64,000 bases of DNA from Gorsachius magnificus (lineage: Eukaryota > Chordata > Aves > Pelecaniformes > Ardeidae). The translations under genes were made by a program, and so were the position numbers. Positions 23,601 through 38,600 of this stretch are shown here, piece by piece (the first letter of the stretch is position 1; the number at the start of each line of letters is the position of its first letter). The stretch covers positions 21,885,821-21,949,820 of the forward strand of contig CM067081.1 of assembly GCA_034008185.1 (NCBI GenBank), written 5' to 3'. The notes beneath the pieces are model-generated. The model worked only from the letters and a program-made list of their open reading frames with translations. It was not told the origin of the DNA and ran no database searches.

Positions 23601-26600
23601 TCATATTCAGCCGGCTGTCAACCAGTACCCCCAGGTCCCTCTCTGCCAAGCAGCTTTCCAGCCACTCTTCCCCAAGCCTGTAGCGCTGCATGGGGTTGTT
23701 GTGACCCAAGTGCAGGACCTGGCACTTGACTTTGTTGAACCTCATACAGTTGGCTTCAGCCCATCAATCCAGGCTGTCCAGATCCCTCTGCAGACGCCTC
23801 CTCCCCTCGAGCAGATCGACACTCCCACCCAATTTGGTGTCATCTGCAAACTTACTGAGGGTGCACTCAGTCCCCTCATAAGATACATGGATGTGTTATG
23901 TTTGCACAAGGAGATAATAGGGTGTACATGCTGTCACTCATTTGCACATAAAGAGCTGTGATTCAAAGTCAGAATGAAGCATCTGGTTTGGTTCATTTTG
24001 CGTCTTCCCGCTCTTCTCCATACTTTTAAAATTCCCTTTACTTTTTTAGCCTGAACTTATGAAGAAGTTATTACAAATCAGCCTATTAACTTACAATACA
24101 ACAGCAGTTAGCCATAATTTTGGGGTAGCAGAAGTTTATTTTATTCTGCATGGTTTTTTTCCTTTATAGAAACAAGGAAGTAGATTAAAAAAAAATGAAA
24201 GCAATTTCATCAACAGAGATCAGACCACTTTCTTAGGGTTACTATTAGTGGTTTGGAGAAGGATTTTCTGGCTGTAGCCTTTTCTTCCCATATATTCATA
24301 AAAGCTAAGAAAAGCTCGATATGGTTTGGGAGACAGTGACTCACACTAAAGTGTCTTTGAAAATAGAAGTAAAATGCCATTTGCAGTTCTGAATTGGAAG
24401 AGTATGTATTTGTTCTCTGAGTGGTTAGATTAGAGGCTTTGTATGAAGTCCAGCAAGATAGCTTACAAAATCAACAAGATAAATTTAAACCTGAGGTTGA
24501 GAATACTGGCGCCTTTCCACTGGTTTTGGCTAAAGGAAATGTTCAATTATGCCAAAAAATGAAATTTTAGAAAAGAAGCAGTCTTCTGGATAACGGAGAA
24601 AACAGCCAAGCCACTATGACTCTCGAGACCAGATGGACATTGGCTATTACAACTCAGCTATCTTTCCTCTGGTTCATGATACCCATGCCAAAACAGGTAC
24701 ATTGGAATAATGAGTTGTCACATTTGAAAAGCACGTTTCCAGAAGGCTGGAAGTTACTTGGGCAGAAAAGACTGTATGTGCCTATGTGCCATTATCAAAA
24801 ATACAGTTTCTTCTTATACTGAGTTTTCTTCACTATATTGCACAGTGCCTGAAGAGCAGCAAGCATGATGGACCTTCTCTTGCAATCCTTGTGCTCAGCA
24901 CCATGGGAACATGCGACCCAGCCCTTAGTAAGGGTTAGGGCTATTACCACAGATCTCATCGTTATGACTGCCACTGCCACCACTGTTGAATGGTTACCCT
25001 TCTGAGTATCCTGTGTTGATTTTCATGAGGTCCCAGCAGAATAAATAATGACATTTAGGGCTGTAGCTGCTAGATCTTTGCAGTCTCCTCATGCTTGGGG
25101 ATTTCTGCAGCAGTGTCGCTTAGAAGGAATGGTAACACCCCACTGCAAGCACAAGGCAGAGCTGCTGCTGCTCAGGGCAAGCGCTAGTGTGAGCCTCAGA
25201 AGAATCCTGACACACAGCATTTAGCCTGCTCTACACACACTCCCCGTCCTCCATAAAGCAACCGCTGCAGGAGGAGGTGTAGATACAGATTTGAAGAGCT
25301 CCAGAGTGCTCCTCAGAAAGGATGGGAATAGAAAATGTTCATATTTTATCTTCTTTTGCTCAGTCCTGCTCACAAAAGTGCAGGAGCTGTGATTTATTCC
25401 ATATTGTCCTTCCATATGACTGTACTACTGTTCTCGTACGCTGGAGCAGAGGCTTCCTGTAACTTTGTTGTAACAGGGATTGTTTGGGCACTCATCATCA
25501 GATCCGCTGCATTCCTTCTGATCACCTTCACCCTTTTGCAATACCCACTTTATTTTAGAGTTCTGTTTAGGTGAATTAGGAAAGGCAGCCACCACCCACC
25601 CCTGTGAGCACAAGGTGACTGAACAAGATCTACAGACAGCAACTCGTGAAAGCCATCAGTGTTGTGCCCAACAGGATCCTAATGTCACACCGTGACGTTC
25701 AGTGCAGGAGAAGAGTTGGTTTTGAAAAGTCTGGAAAGTTCAAGGAAAGTTTAGCTGTGGCTGCTTCATTGTTTACTCTAGACTTGAGACGATTGGGGTT
25801 AATTGCAACAGTAGGTGCGATGGGGAAGAGTTAAAACTGGATTTAGAATATGAATTGGTAAACTTGAAAGTATTTTCTTCAGCTTATGGACTGCCTATAA
25901 TACATATGGAGAAGGACTTACTTTTGTCATATTTACAACAGTATCAAACGAGAGAAAGCCACTAAGATCAAAAGGTTTACATTTGTAATATAAGGGCTAT
26001 TCCTGTCTCCCTTTTCTTCTGACCAGGTGTTTTAAGTGAACATGGAATATGAGATCTGGCATCCTGTTTAAATGTTAATAATTTCTGAGCTATGTCATCC
26101 ACTTCACTGCACTTCCAATTTTAACCTGCTGTCATCCAAAGCCTAAGCCTGAAGAGTGTTACAAAAAGAAGTTCTCATGCAGTCAACACACACAGTTGCA
26201 CTAATATTTTCATTACTTCTTTCAGAATATTAAAAAAGAGTTTTATATTTCTTATTAGTGTTGCTGTCTTCTTTGTGTATATTTTGCCAATGAAATTTTG
26301 CTGGAGCTTTTGTCACCGATCTTAAAGGATGTATGAGACTATGCAAAAAAAAAAATAAAAATCTAAATAACAATCCTAAATGTACATTCACACAGAAGAT
26401 ACTGGCCTTAGAGTGTCCCACAGGCTGTGGGCCTAAAGCTGATCCTAGGATTTGCTACCTTTTTTCCTGCTCACTCAAGGTTAGGCTTCATTTCTCTGTA
26501 AACTGCCCAGTGGTGCTATCGTTGGGTCTGTAGCTAACGATACCATGCAGCTGCGCAGGTCTCCTGCACACAGGAGATGCCACTATATAATATGGACAGT

Positions 26601-29600
26601 ATAAATCTACAATTATCGCTGCTTGGCTTTATAATAAAGCATCCTTTATGAACAGATGGTTTGGGCCAATAATTTATATGGAAGTGCTAGGATTTTGGAT
26701 GGATTTTTATTATTGATTGGTCTTTGTGAATTGCATCTTGTCATATCTCATTCTGCTCCGTCATGCACCAGAGTCACATGGGTTATGCTGTGTCACGATA
26801 TCCTAGCTAACTGCCCCGGACCTTTGGCGCACAGTGACAGGGCAAGCACACCTGAGCAGGCTTCACTCACACAGCTAAAGGTCGTGTCGGGTAAGAAAGA
26901 GACACCGGTCCCAGAAGGCAAACTGCACATCTGCACAAAGCATAAAGAAGCGTAAAAGCAAGAACATTCCCCTTTGTTTTTACCACCTTTTAGAGAGGAA
27001 ATCCTTCCACTCACCCATTTCCTTGTCTTCCTGAACTCTTCTCCTTTCGCTTTCGCACGCCTCCATCCATCTCTTTTTATCCCCCTGTTTTTTTGCACAG
27101 AACAAATTAATCTCTTCTGTTGCTCTGTTTATTATCTTAAATGCATTCTTGACATTAATGTTAAAGTCTTTGTCTCTGCCATCTTCAGTGTCCACAATTT
27201 CCACCTCATCCATGTCAATACGATCCTTGTAATACAAGATGTCCCTTCTCAGTAAGTCCTTCTTACAGAACACAAGCTGATGGTCAAAAAGGAAGAAAGT
27301 CCTCTGCTGGCTTTTGCCTTGCTTCGATATTTTGGTCAGTTCTCCTGAGTGGATCAGTTCTGAGCTTCTGGCTAACACATCTGGTCCCTAAGAAGATATA
27401 TATATACTTGTAGTAAGTAAATAATATTTTAAGATCTTACCATGTGCCTAACCACTCCCATTTTACAATCAAGTCTAAAGTTCATTCATCTTCCTTGTAT
27501 TTTTACTCTTGGATTTGAAAAGGTCATAGGATGTAGATAATCTCATACAGGCAAACTCAGTGAATGTGGTTCTGTTCTACTTTACTTCTGCATAAATCAG
27601 GAGGAAACTCGCTAAAGTCAGTGAAGCGGGTTCAAATTCTGAAAGAACTACCAAAAATCCAAAGGAGATTCTATAGGTCTAGCATTTAAAAAAAAATCCA
27701 TTTTGTCATCTCAGTCCAGTGTCATCTCAAAGACAAATGTCGGTGTCAGTACATGCTGCTCTTCCTGATTTATACACGAGGTAATCAGTAACAAAATCAC
27801 TGACTTTTAACTGAGCGATGACCAGGTGAAAAGTAGACACCACAACCTTGCCAAGCAGAAAGACATATCCTGGAAAGGATACGAAGTACTGTACACAGTA
27901 CCTTTGCTCAGGAGAGGGACAGGCTGACACTTACCTCCCAGTCTACGATAGAGACTTGCCAACGTGCAATCTTGTCTATGCTTTCTAGTCTCCGTTTTCG
28001 CTCATTGATCAGGCATGCTACGTTCTTCATAGCCTCGTACGCAGCTTTTATGTTGTTATAATCACTGTGAAAGGTAGGCACGTTTCAAAGATCACTTATG
28101 CAATGGATGTGATGCAATCTCAAACTCTTGACACAGCGCTTGAAGCGTTAGCCCGCATTACCCATTTATCCCTCTACTCAGGGTACTTAAATAAGAGAAA
28201 CCTGATTCTCAGCTATCCTGAACCTCATGTAGCAGTCTGTACAATTCAGTGCTACTGTACTGCTAGGCTTTATCCAGGGGCAAATCATTATACTGGTGGA
28301 AGGAGGCAGAGGATTAATGAATGAAATACTATCTCTACTGAAAACAGTGGTAGAACTCCCATTGACCTCAGTGATACCTACACTTCACCAAAGGAATTTG
28401 TTTTTAAGTGAGATTTTAGTGGGATTTTATTGGGAAGGGCATTCCTTTAATCATGTTTAACAACTTGTATTTTCTCCTTCTTGTTCCCAATGGCTGCGTC
28501 AATGAACACAAACGGAGAACGCTACGTTGGCAGGAAAAATACCGGAAGCAACCTCAAATAGGGTGAGCGAGGGACTCAAGAACATAGGCACCAAAGACAG
28601 GAGTTAAAGGAGACAATGCTGACAAAGTGGCCTGTTTTCCACCTTCCCCTGCCTGCTCCAGGTCAAATGCAAGCCTCCTGTCCTTCTGCCATCGCGCTGC
28701 TCCCCTCCTTCTTTCCCTGAGCTCCCCACATGCTTATGAATCTCCCCAACCCGTAGGCAGGTTATCGTTCCCCTTTGAATAGCATCCATCACTCCTCCAC
28801 CTTCCTCAAATGGAGTCTTGGAGAAGAGAGAAGGAAAGAGATGTATTTCTTGCCTTAGAGTCCCAGGAGAGCAGCTGCCTTCCCTCCTTTATCAGAACAC
28901 CTCTTGCAGAAGAGGGACCCAGAGGTAGAAAACAGCACAAGCCAGAAATAAATCCTGCAAAGGGGTCAGCCTCGCTGTCCTTTTTATCTGCTTCTGTCTC
29001 AGTTCCTATTTTCATCGGCAGCTGCTGATGGATGTGCTTCCCTTCTAAATCTGCACGTTACTCTCCTCTCTCTCTTTGGATCTATGGAAACTCTTTTCTG
29101 CCACACCGTGTACAAAAAGGGAGATTAACAATAACAGAATCCCACTAACGTCAGGGAGATGCCCTACAGGGTGACCACATGATATTCACGCTGCTACTCT
29201 TGCCCTTCCTTATCTCAGTTCCTTCTTTCTCTGTTGGCATGTACGTTATTCCACGCTTGCTGCATAACCTGTGGCCTTCACAGCAGGCTGTGCACAGGGG
29301 ATCTTCAAACTTTTTATGAAAACAAAACAAAAAGCTACCACAAAAAAACCGCAGTTGGCTGGATCTTTACCAAGGCTCTTGGTGTGGGTGCAGGGCTGCC
29401 TGTCTGTGAGCATCTCTGTACACTGCGTGCCTGTAGGCATCTCTGGGTGCTTTGCCACAGAGGAGGAAAACAGGTCCTATGGGTGGAAGGTGGCAAGACC
29501 TTGCTGTCACTTCCTCTGCAGGTTTCATAGCTCACAGAATAATCTTTCTAAAATTAGTAGCAGTGAAAGAGATACCCATGTTAGGAATTGTGATTGCAGG

Positions 29601-32600
29601 ACTTCCCAGGTAGCCACAGAACTGAACAGAGGCATTTCAAACCTGGATGTCAGCACTTCACATGCCCTATATTTTGCCCCTTGGCAAAAATCCCATGGTC
29701 TCCAAGGGGAGTTTTCTCAAGGTTAAAGAAGTGCAGACTTTGCCCAAGGAAGCGTTGCCTCAGGCTGCATTTGGACTTTGAGCACAGGGGTCACAATGGA
29801 ACATTTTTCTTGCAGTTGTACAAGGTAAAAAGGCAGACATTTAAAGATTAAATCTTAATTTAATCAAAGATTTAATCAGCTCAGGGGTATACTAGAAAGG
29901 CTAATAACCTGCAACTTCAATTCTTATTTATCCCAGCTGGAAATCCAAAATCTGGACTTTATTGCAAATGAAGGCAATGTTTATTACTAATAAGATTCTA
30001 GAAAACATTACCTCCAAACTTGCTTAGATTGTGGTTTTTTTCAAAGGCCCTCTTTACCTTTTCTTGTGTCCACAACATTTATGCAGCTTCCCCCTTTCTT
30101 CTCTGGATTTTCTTCTTTCTTTCTTTAACATATTGGCTTTTTTTCACTCGTATTTACACATCCCTCCCTGCATCCTATTTCAGCACCTTCTTCCTTTCAT
30201 TTTCCCTCTTTCACTTATTCCTCATTCTGTCAAGCATCCTGTCAGTCCCTTGGGCTGCATTTTCAGATACCATTTTTGTTAATATTTCTGATGGTTCCAA
30301 GTTGCCCATCTAGGATGGAGCTCCAGTCTGTAGTGGTCAATGGGAGTTTTGTTCCTCATCTCAAAAGCCTCAGTGTTGTGTCACACAGAAAGCTCAAGTA
30401 ATTAGGTGTTACTACTATTAGAAGATTTGGTTTTTTAATTCTCTCACCTGTGCTCCTGAGTGGTGTATTTGAGCAATTCTGCAAGCTGCAGAGGGTATTT
30501 GCAGATTTTCTGAACGGGTGTGAGAAGAAAACCATCAATGGCAATGTCAATCATCTGCTGAAGCAAGCGACAGGCCTCGAAGAAGTGACGGTATTTGCCC
30601 TGTTTCATTAGTTTGGCAAGTTCTATGCAGGCGCTGGGATGATTGTTACAATACTCAGAATAAATAGCAAAGCCTTCTTGCTATTTTAAAAAAAAAAAAA
30701 AGTCAAAGCTTTAACTAAAGTATTTGTCTATAAAGGAGGAAAGATATTTTTGTAACATCTACTATATCTAATTAGATTAATTAATCCATTTCCTATACTG
30801 TTTCCATAATCCATTTCCTATACTGTTTCCATAATCCATTTCCTATACTGTTTCCAGGCTGATCAGCCTTGAAACTATGCCGAAATCTACTTTGTAACAG
30901 TCAGAAGTATGCACCTTCTTCGTAAAAGCACAGAAATAGAGGCCTCCATTGAGTCAGGATAATCAAACCCACTTTAAGAAGTACTTTTCTTTAGGCTTGG
31001 CAAGTGCCTATCATGAACTCACAGCCTCTTTCCCCACCACCTTCCTCCCTTACTTTCTTTAGGAAGTTTTTGCATACCCAATATAAGATCACTGCAAATA
31101 GTCCATCTGTGATCGCTACTGTTTTGTGTACAAAGTTACATGCTTGCTAAAGATGAGGAGAAATCTAAAACATTTAAATAATTCTTTAATTGTAAATTAT
31201 TTTACATTCTAAAATGCTACCTATACATAGTTTAGTATTTGATAAGCACTTGTTACTAAAATTCCCTCCTAACATGGTAACTTAGCATTTTCTTATCTTA
31301 TTTTGTTAATTTCATAAATAAAATGGACTTTTGCAACGTACATGTTGAAGAAAACATGAACCTATTTCACTTAGATGAGGTTCCTCTTTGTTGTACTGTT
31401 TCTCAAGATCCTTCAGAAACTTCCTTTGGAACTTGTAAATATCTTCAATATTGCCAAAAATGGTGCTTAACTGAGCTGAGGTGAACATCCCTGTATGTTT
31501 GCGACACTGCCGAATATAACCCTGGAAATGAAATAAAAAAACCTCTTTAGTCTGAAGATATGAAGACAAGTTCTACCCTGAACAAGCCCATTTGAGCTGG
31601 CAAAACCCCTGTGATCTATGGGCGGGTGAGTGCTTTCCCAGCCATACACACAAATGCGGACATGCAATTTCAGATTTGCACCTGAAAAGTTTACGTGTTG
31701 ATTCTTGCAGTCCAAATTCTGTCTCACAGTACTGTAAACGAACCACAGAACCAGAAACCTGCAGAGTGTGTAAAGCCCATTCACATCTCCTGGTAACCAC
31801 CACTTGCCAAGCTGGAGGCAAGCCCAGCCTAAGGCCCCGTGTATGCCAGTACTTTAGCTGCCACGCTTTTTTGGAGCAATTTCTGTGTGCCATAAAAGTT
31901 CTTGTCTATGTGGATGAGAACAAACCCTAAAACAATTATATAAAGACAATTTCTACCAGGGCTAAAGTACTGGTTCCTTAACCAGTAGGTAAGTAGGGCA
32001 AAGTCTAAGCCAGAGAAGCAAAATGTAGAACATGCTATAATGCATTCGGAATGCTGCTGTTTGGTAAAATCCATACAGTATTGGCAGGAGGTAATAGAAT
32101 TGGCAAGACCTCACATAAAAGTACAATCACTTTTTCAGCTTTTTCTCTTTACTTGTAAGAAGTTCACTGTATTCGTCTCCAGTATTAAGTGTTACGCGAC
32201 TGAGTCCTCCAGCTTTAAAACGCCCTCGTAGCAAATTCTGCTCTGCCATCAGTAACCAACATTAGATCGCATCGGCATTCGCACAGCTAAGAAGCAAAGG
32301 TACGATCGGGGGCCTCTTAGGGCTGAAACATGCAGCAGAAACTGCCACGTGCAGCTGGCACATCCTGAGGTACCTGCTCCACAAAGCCGAGCGCGGTGAG
32401 GAGGATGCAGTGCAGGGGCTGAATACCCAGGAATAGCTGCTGAGCTCATACTCTCGTATCAGTTACGGTGCCGGGGTACAGATGAGTGCGAAGGTTAACC
32501 GGTGTGATAGGGGTTATCTGCCAGGCTCCTACATGTGGCTGCTTTCAGACAGGTTTCCCCCAATCTGTAGTGAGGTGGGGGTTGGTCTCTTCTCCCAAGT

Positions 32601-35600
32601 AATCAGTGATAGGTCGAGAGGAAGTGGCCTCAAGTTGCGCATGGGGAGGTTTCTACTGAATATTGGGAAAAATTTCTTTACTGAAAGAGTGGTCAAGCAT
32701 TGGAACAGGCTGCCCAGAGAGGTGGTGGAGTCCCCATCCCTGGAGGTGTTCAAAAAACGTGTAGATGTGGCACTTTGAGACACGGTTTAATAGGCATGGT
32801 GGTGTTGGGTTGACGGCTGGACTTGATGGTCTTGGAGGTCTTTTCCAACCTTAATGATTCTATGATTCTATGATTGAATCGCTTTGGTAGCAGACAGCTG
32901 TAAAAATCCATGCAATTGCTCCGGTGAGGTTTAGCAGGAAGGAACCCTGACTATTGCTGGCACTGTTTCGAATATTCCTGTCTCCTCCACAGCCATCTGC
33001 TCTGAGAGCTGTGCAATGGCTACGCTGCAAGCCAGCTACCACATTTACTACTGTTAGGAAGGTAACTCCGACAAGGAAAACTAATTCCTGTGCAGCTCTT
33101 GTAATGTAGACTGCAGACACCTCTTGAATGTAAAATGTTTTTCTGGGTATGCTCCAGCTTCATGATCTGGACTGCACCAGCCCTAGTGATTCATTCTAGT
33201 GTAGAGCTTGCAAATTTGGATTACTATCTGCAGTAGCTTTTCTGGCTTAGTCTTACTTGAGTATATTTTCACCCATATGTCCTGTTTGCACCACCCTATA
33301 GATTCACCCTGAGGAAAACAGACCATCTCTACCCCACATGTTGAACACAGAGCATCATTTCTCTACTTGGAAAATGTGTGTTTGCTCTCTTGTACTAAAT
33401 GCAGAGGCATGACAGATTTTAAAAAGAGGTATAGAATATATGTACTAGGGAAAATTAATTATTAATATCAGTCCAAGAATTACTAGGTCAGTAAAATATA
33501 AAGCCATGTCCTAGAACTCAGCTAACCATGGCAGCGACACAGCTGCATGTACAAGTTCCTCCCTGATCTTTTAGGCACACAGTCAAGCTTCCAAGCTTAA
33601 GTAAACAGTGAATCTAAATGACAGAACTTACATTTAATGTTTTAAAATTAGCCGGTTAGCAACCAACTTTTGTCTTTTTTTTTCACTTTTCTCTTTCTTC
33701 AAAATGCATAAAAAAGGCCTGATTTAAAAAAAAAAAAAAATCAAAAACCACTGCTGTCTTGTCTACTTTGTTGTCCATGAAAGAATCTAATGATGAGTGG
33801 TGGACTAAAGGACGACAACATGTCAAATACAGAGCAGCACCTAGCAAACTATGGGTGCAAAGAATATTTTACTAGATTGCTTAACACTCTTCCAGATGCT
33901 AACTACAAGTACAAGTCAAATAAGGGTCAAATGCGTCACAGTTCACATCAGAAGAGGCAAACTTCAATGAAAAGTATTAAGAAGCTTCTTGTCCAAGTGT
34001 GGGTCTCCAACAAAATTTGAAAAAGCAGAAAACCCCCCACATTTTATGGTTCAAACAAGCAAGGTAGCTCTAAAACACTTTTAAAGACTTCTTCATAGCT
34101 TCTAAGCATCCAGCAAAAATCTCTTTGTTAGAGAAAACAAAAAAAAATCTCACCCAGCAAACATTTTTGTCCCTGAACTTTAATTGATTTTATTAAAGTT
34201 ATTGAAAGCTTTCTATCTAAACCAAGTGGTAAAAAGTTCTAAATAAACTGGACTTCCTTCTCTCGTTATTATGGAAATAGCGGTCGGATAAGCAAAGCAC
34301 TTTTTCCATGTCAGAAGTGGAATGTTTTTTTTTAAAAAAAGGAAGTGGTGCCTTGTGGCAGTCGGCAGCGAGGAAAGCCGTAAGAGGACACAAGAGAAGG
34401 GTCTGACTGACAGCCTCAGAAATGCAATTGGGAATATTTTGATATAAGAAAGCACTCTGGTTCTCAACTTATATGGGATGTTTTGTTCACATTAGGTCAG
34501 CAGATCGCCCTCAGGTTAAAGCATGTACCTCACAGATGTCCTTGAGATGCTTGATATAGACTCGTTCTGTGTTCATAATTTCCTGTATAACGTTGGTTCT
34601 CATCTGATCCTTGTTTTCAGCTATTTTCTGTCGATGCTTGCTAATATCTGCATCTTGTTCTTCATCCTGGATACTACTACAATTTTCTGGCAGTTCTTCC
34701 TGATTAACTCGCAGCTGCAGCCAGAACAAACAAAGTAAACCAGAGTAAAGCAGCAAACTTTTACAAAATGGGATAAAACTGTTACAAACTTCTTACAATT
34801 AAGAGAGGACTTGCTACAGAAATGTTCCCATTCTTACCTTATAGAGAGGGTTCCACAACAGGATTTATCTCCTTGTACCCACTTCAAATAAAGTGTTCAA
34901 GTAAAGTGTACCATTCAAATAAAGCGTTGAGATTTCTGTCTGGTTAAATACATGGCTTTCTACTCACTGTATCTGAAAGATACCACGTGGTGTTGCCTGT
35001 GTATTTTTCATACTCAAGCTTATTTCTGACCCTTACTAATAGTTTATGTGTTATTTTGTCCAAGCCAGCATATGGGTAAAAATTACAAAAGTAGACAACT
35101 GAAACACTTTTAAATAGTTTCCCTCTGCTCCAGTTCCCCATCTGTACGATGTGGGTAACAGCACCTCCTTTTTTGACTTTTGTCTGATTGCCCACGTTGG
35201 CTGGAGATCTAGGAAGGGCAAAGGCAGGAACCATCTCTTGCCCTTTGTGTAGTGCTTCATACAGTGTGGCCCAAGCTTCACTACAGGCTCTCAGAAAGTT
35301 CTTTAAATTAATTTCTAAAACAGAGTTCAACTTCATACCATTTGAGAGTTACACTGTCATTAATCTGGCTGAGTTCTGACCGGGGAGTTCAGACTGTGAA
35401 CCAGTTTCCTACATAATGTTATGACAATAAATTAAGCCCTATTTTACCAAGAAATCCCTGCAGTGTAGCTTCCCCCACTCCCTCAGGAAAGCTGCTGCAT
35501 CCTCCCTGATTGCTCATGGTCGAGCTTTCTGCTACCCTCATTTCAGCTTAAGAAAATTCCTTTGGCTGCTCACTGCAGGGGGGTTGGACTAGATGACTTC

Positions 35601-38600
35601 TAGGGGTCCCTTCCAACCCAAAACATTCTATGATTCTATGAAAAGGACCACGCAAAGGAAGAAGTCAGAGTAAAAGGTGTCAGAGGAGCTAAAGGGATCT
35701 TGAGGTGTGATTCTCTATTGCTTTTTTCCTTGAGAAGTCATTAGGAGTTACACCACCGACATTCAGATACAAAGATGCTGAGAATCAGGCCCTTCACGTA
35801 AATGTAATGCCATGACCGTCGCCGTCACACTCAAGGAATCTCGCGTGACAACAGCGCAAAAAAAAACCAAACCAGTTACTCACCCTGACAAAGCTAGCTG
35901 GAAACCAGGCTTCCTTGTCCTCGTTTCTTCCCCACCACCAGTCTTTGTTGGAAGCTTCTAGAACTCTAATGACATCTCCAGCTTTGAAGCCCAGCTCTTG
36001 ATCATCCATAGTCACATGGTCCCAGAGAGCTTCTGCATAGACGATGCTGCCATCGCTTATCAGCTGGGATGGGAAGAAAATGAGGTTGTGAAGGACAAAA
36101 GGTAAACAATGGACTGTTTATAAATTACTAAAAAGATAAAAATATCTCACTAGAGTGCCCACGATTACTCCTACTACGGGATAAAACTAAAATTCTGGAT
36201 TTTCAGAAATCCACGCATGTATTTATTAGTGAGAACAAGTGGAGTCCTACTCCACAGCAGTTACATAGGCTAACGACTTACACTCCCACTAAAAGACGAG
36301 GCACTGTGCTCTTACTTTGGCATCTGCTCATGGGCCCTGCCAGCCACAGGACACCATGGCTGCTGGATTCTTTGCTATGCTGGCTACTGACATTGCACTT
36401 TTTATTAATATGAATACTTTTTTTCCATGGACCTGTGGAAAACACATACACACACACCCCCCATCATCATCGTTACAGCCATGCAAAGCCCAGGACGTTA
36501 CCTCATTAATTGCCAGCTGTTCCCCTCCGGGCTGCAGGTACCTGGGAGTGGCTTGGCAGAGCTCCTCGTAACTGTAATCTTCCTCGCTGCCATTGTCATC
36601 TACTAAGGCCGAAGACTCCGTCCCACCATCTGCAGCAACTAAAACAAAGGTGCAACAGCTGTTTGCTTCATCATTTTTATGATTCCCCAAAAAAAAACAA
36701 TGCAAAAGGAATTGCTGAGAAGTTGCCTTTGTTGTCACGAATATAACAATAACAGCAGAAGTGGAGGGCAGCAGAGCGCTCAGGAAAACCGCTTTTCCGC
36801 CAGTAAATACTTTTTACTCTTCTTTGGAATTTTCTCATTCAGCAGCTGATGAAACTGGGAAATTCAAACTTTTGTGCGTGAAAAAATAGACCTAACCCTG
36901 TTATTTATTTGTTGCCCAGAGGAAATCTCAGAGGAGCTGAATCAGAAGGGAGGTCCCTATGCCAGTTCCCACATGGCAGATGAGACAGCCCCGGCGGGCC
37001 CCCAGCAGCCGGAGGGGGCCACTGCCAGTCCCCGGCTGGGTGCCATCCCACCGTCACATCTCCCGCAGGGGTGTAACCATCCAACAGCTCCGTGCCCACC
37101 CACCCATGAGGGGGGTGGGCAGACCACACCACAGCCCCTGCTCTCCCCCCGTGCTGGGGGAGGCTCTGGCAGCACGGAGATACCTACGGGGAGGACAAAG
37201 GGGACAGGGAGTCTGGACTGAGCATGGCGTAACTGCCCAAGAAGAAACTTGGTCTAATTGCCCCATATCACAAAAAAATTCTTGGTTTGACAATTTGATG
37301 TCTTCTGACCAAAGAGGCAGCTTTGTAAAGAAACAGAGGCCAGAACTAAGATGGGCTTCGTCTTATTACACAGCCACATAAACCAAGACAAACATCATGT
37401 AAGTGGCTGTCACTATACACGTGTAAATCTGCAGTTACTGTATAAAACTGTAAAACCCGTTTGGGGGGCATCACTGGGTGGTAGATCCTTTTGGCGATCA
37501 TCTCCGTACTGGCAGGTGAAGAGGACTGGGGACGGATCTCAGGACCAAGTAACAGCGACTGACACGTGTCCACACCGCTCAGTGTTAGACCCTTTCAGAG
37601 CAGGTTTGCCTCTGAAAGCCAGCTGTAATGTTCAAACAGATCAGGGGATGAGCTAGTAATCGAGAAGCGTTCAGGACCAGTGGCTCAGCGCTTGAGTGCC
37701 CTCTCTAGTCCTTGTTAATTTATCCCTAAAGATTTATTCCTACAGCAGGCACAAGCTGTGAATAACTAGAGATTCTGAAGATCATACAGTGCTCAAAAAT
37801 CCCATAAAAAATAAAAAGTAAAAAATAAAAATAATACAATTCAGAATGGGCTGCCAGCACTGAACTGCTTTTCTAATGGCTACTGTGTCCCAGATAAATG
37901 ACCACGCAGCCTGCGGAGCATCTCTCTCACTCCCAAGTGCCTGGGAAGGGATTTTTAAGTGGAGTTACTGAACCCGCCGCTTCCACCTGGCAGCAAGGCC
38001 GAGTAGCAGGGTCCTGACCCTGCCTCTTCTCCGCCCTGCCTCACGCCTGGGTACCGCCTGCCTGCGGAGCTCTGGGCTCCTGATGGGTGAGAGTTGCGAA
38101 GAGATGACTCCTGGCTTTACTCCACACGCCTACCCAACTAACAGGCATGCCACTGCCTATCTGTTATTTACCTTATAGGGAGAAACACTTCAAACCCCTC
38201 CTTATGGGCGCTCATACCATCACTAGCATCTTTGGTCATTTGGGTATTGATTTGCAAGAGAGATCAAAGCGGATTATGGCACAGACTCACTAAAAAACTT
38301 CAAAGATTTTTCTTTCCTTTAAAAGTGAAAAACATGGCATGGTCTTGATGTAACAGCATATGGCTATTCAACCTTTCTCTTTTACTCCCAGGCATGTTAA
38401 ATATACATTCAGATTAACGGTATAATCTGCCTAAGCAGTGAGGATGCAGAATCCCCATTTAAAAAACCAAGCTCATTTTTCCCCTACAGACTCAAAAATC
38501 TGAGCACTGATAAAACTTTTAAAATACATCTTGTGAAACTTACTGCTTTATTAAAAAAAATCTGCAAATAAATAATTCATTATATCAATTTATAGCTTTT

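Larger units (their letters stand above)
22676..23880 (-). mobile_element. CR1 LINE fragment in sense with SPATA13, split by a second CR1
   Basis: The two parts 22676-22860 and 23137-23880 together read, on the minus strand, from the RT catalytic region (complement of TTTGCAGATGACACC near 23845) through the C-terminal region to the 3' part near AGGTCTTTTCCAGCC. The RT frame is broken by stops and small indels, so it is an old copy. It lies in the SPATA13 intron between 21910 and 27015. A plus-strand CR1 interrupts it, and one segment has a 45-bp tandem duplication. Confidence 0.88.

Noticed and set aside
23356..23961. 201-codon plus-strand open frame
   Set aside because: It is the antisense of the minus-strand CR1 and is lengthened by the 45-bp in-frame duplication; not a gene.
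30020..30313. 97-codon hydrophobic plus-strand frame that looks like a membrane protein
   Set aside because: It is a pyrimidine-rich (CTT/TTC) tract giving Phe, Leu and Ser runs; low-complexity translation.
36874..37221. 115-codon Pro/Gly-rich plus-strand frame in a GC-rich patch
   Set aside because: Frames are open on both strands because of base composition; no domain and no convincing splice sites or start context.
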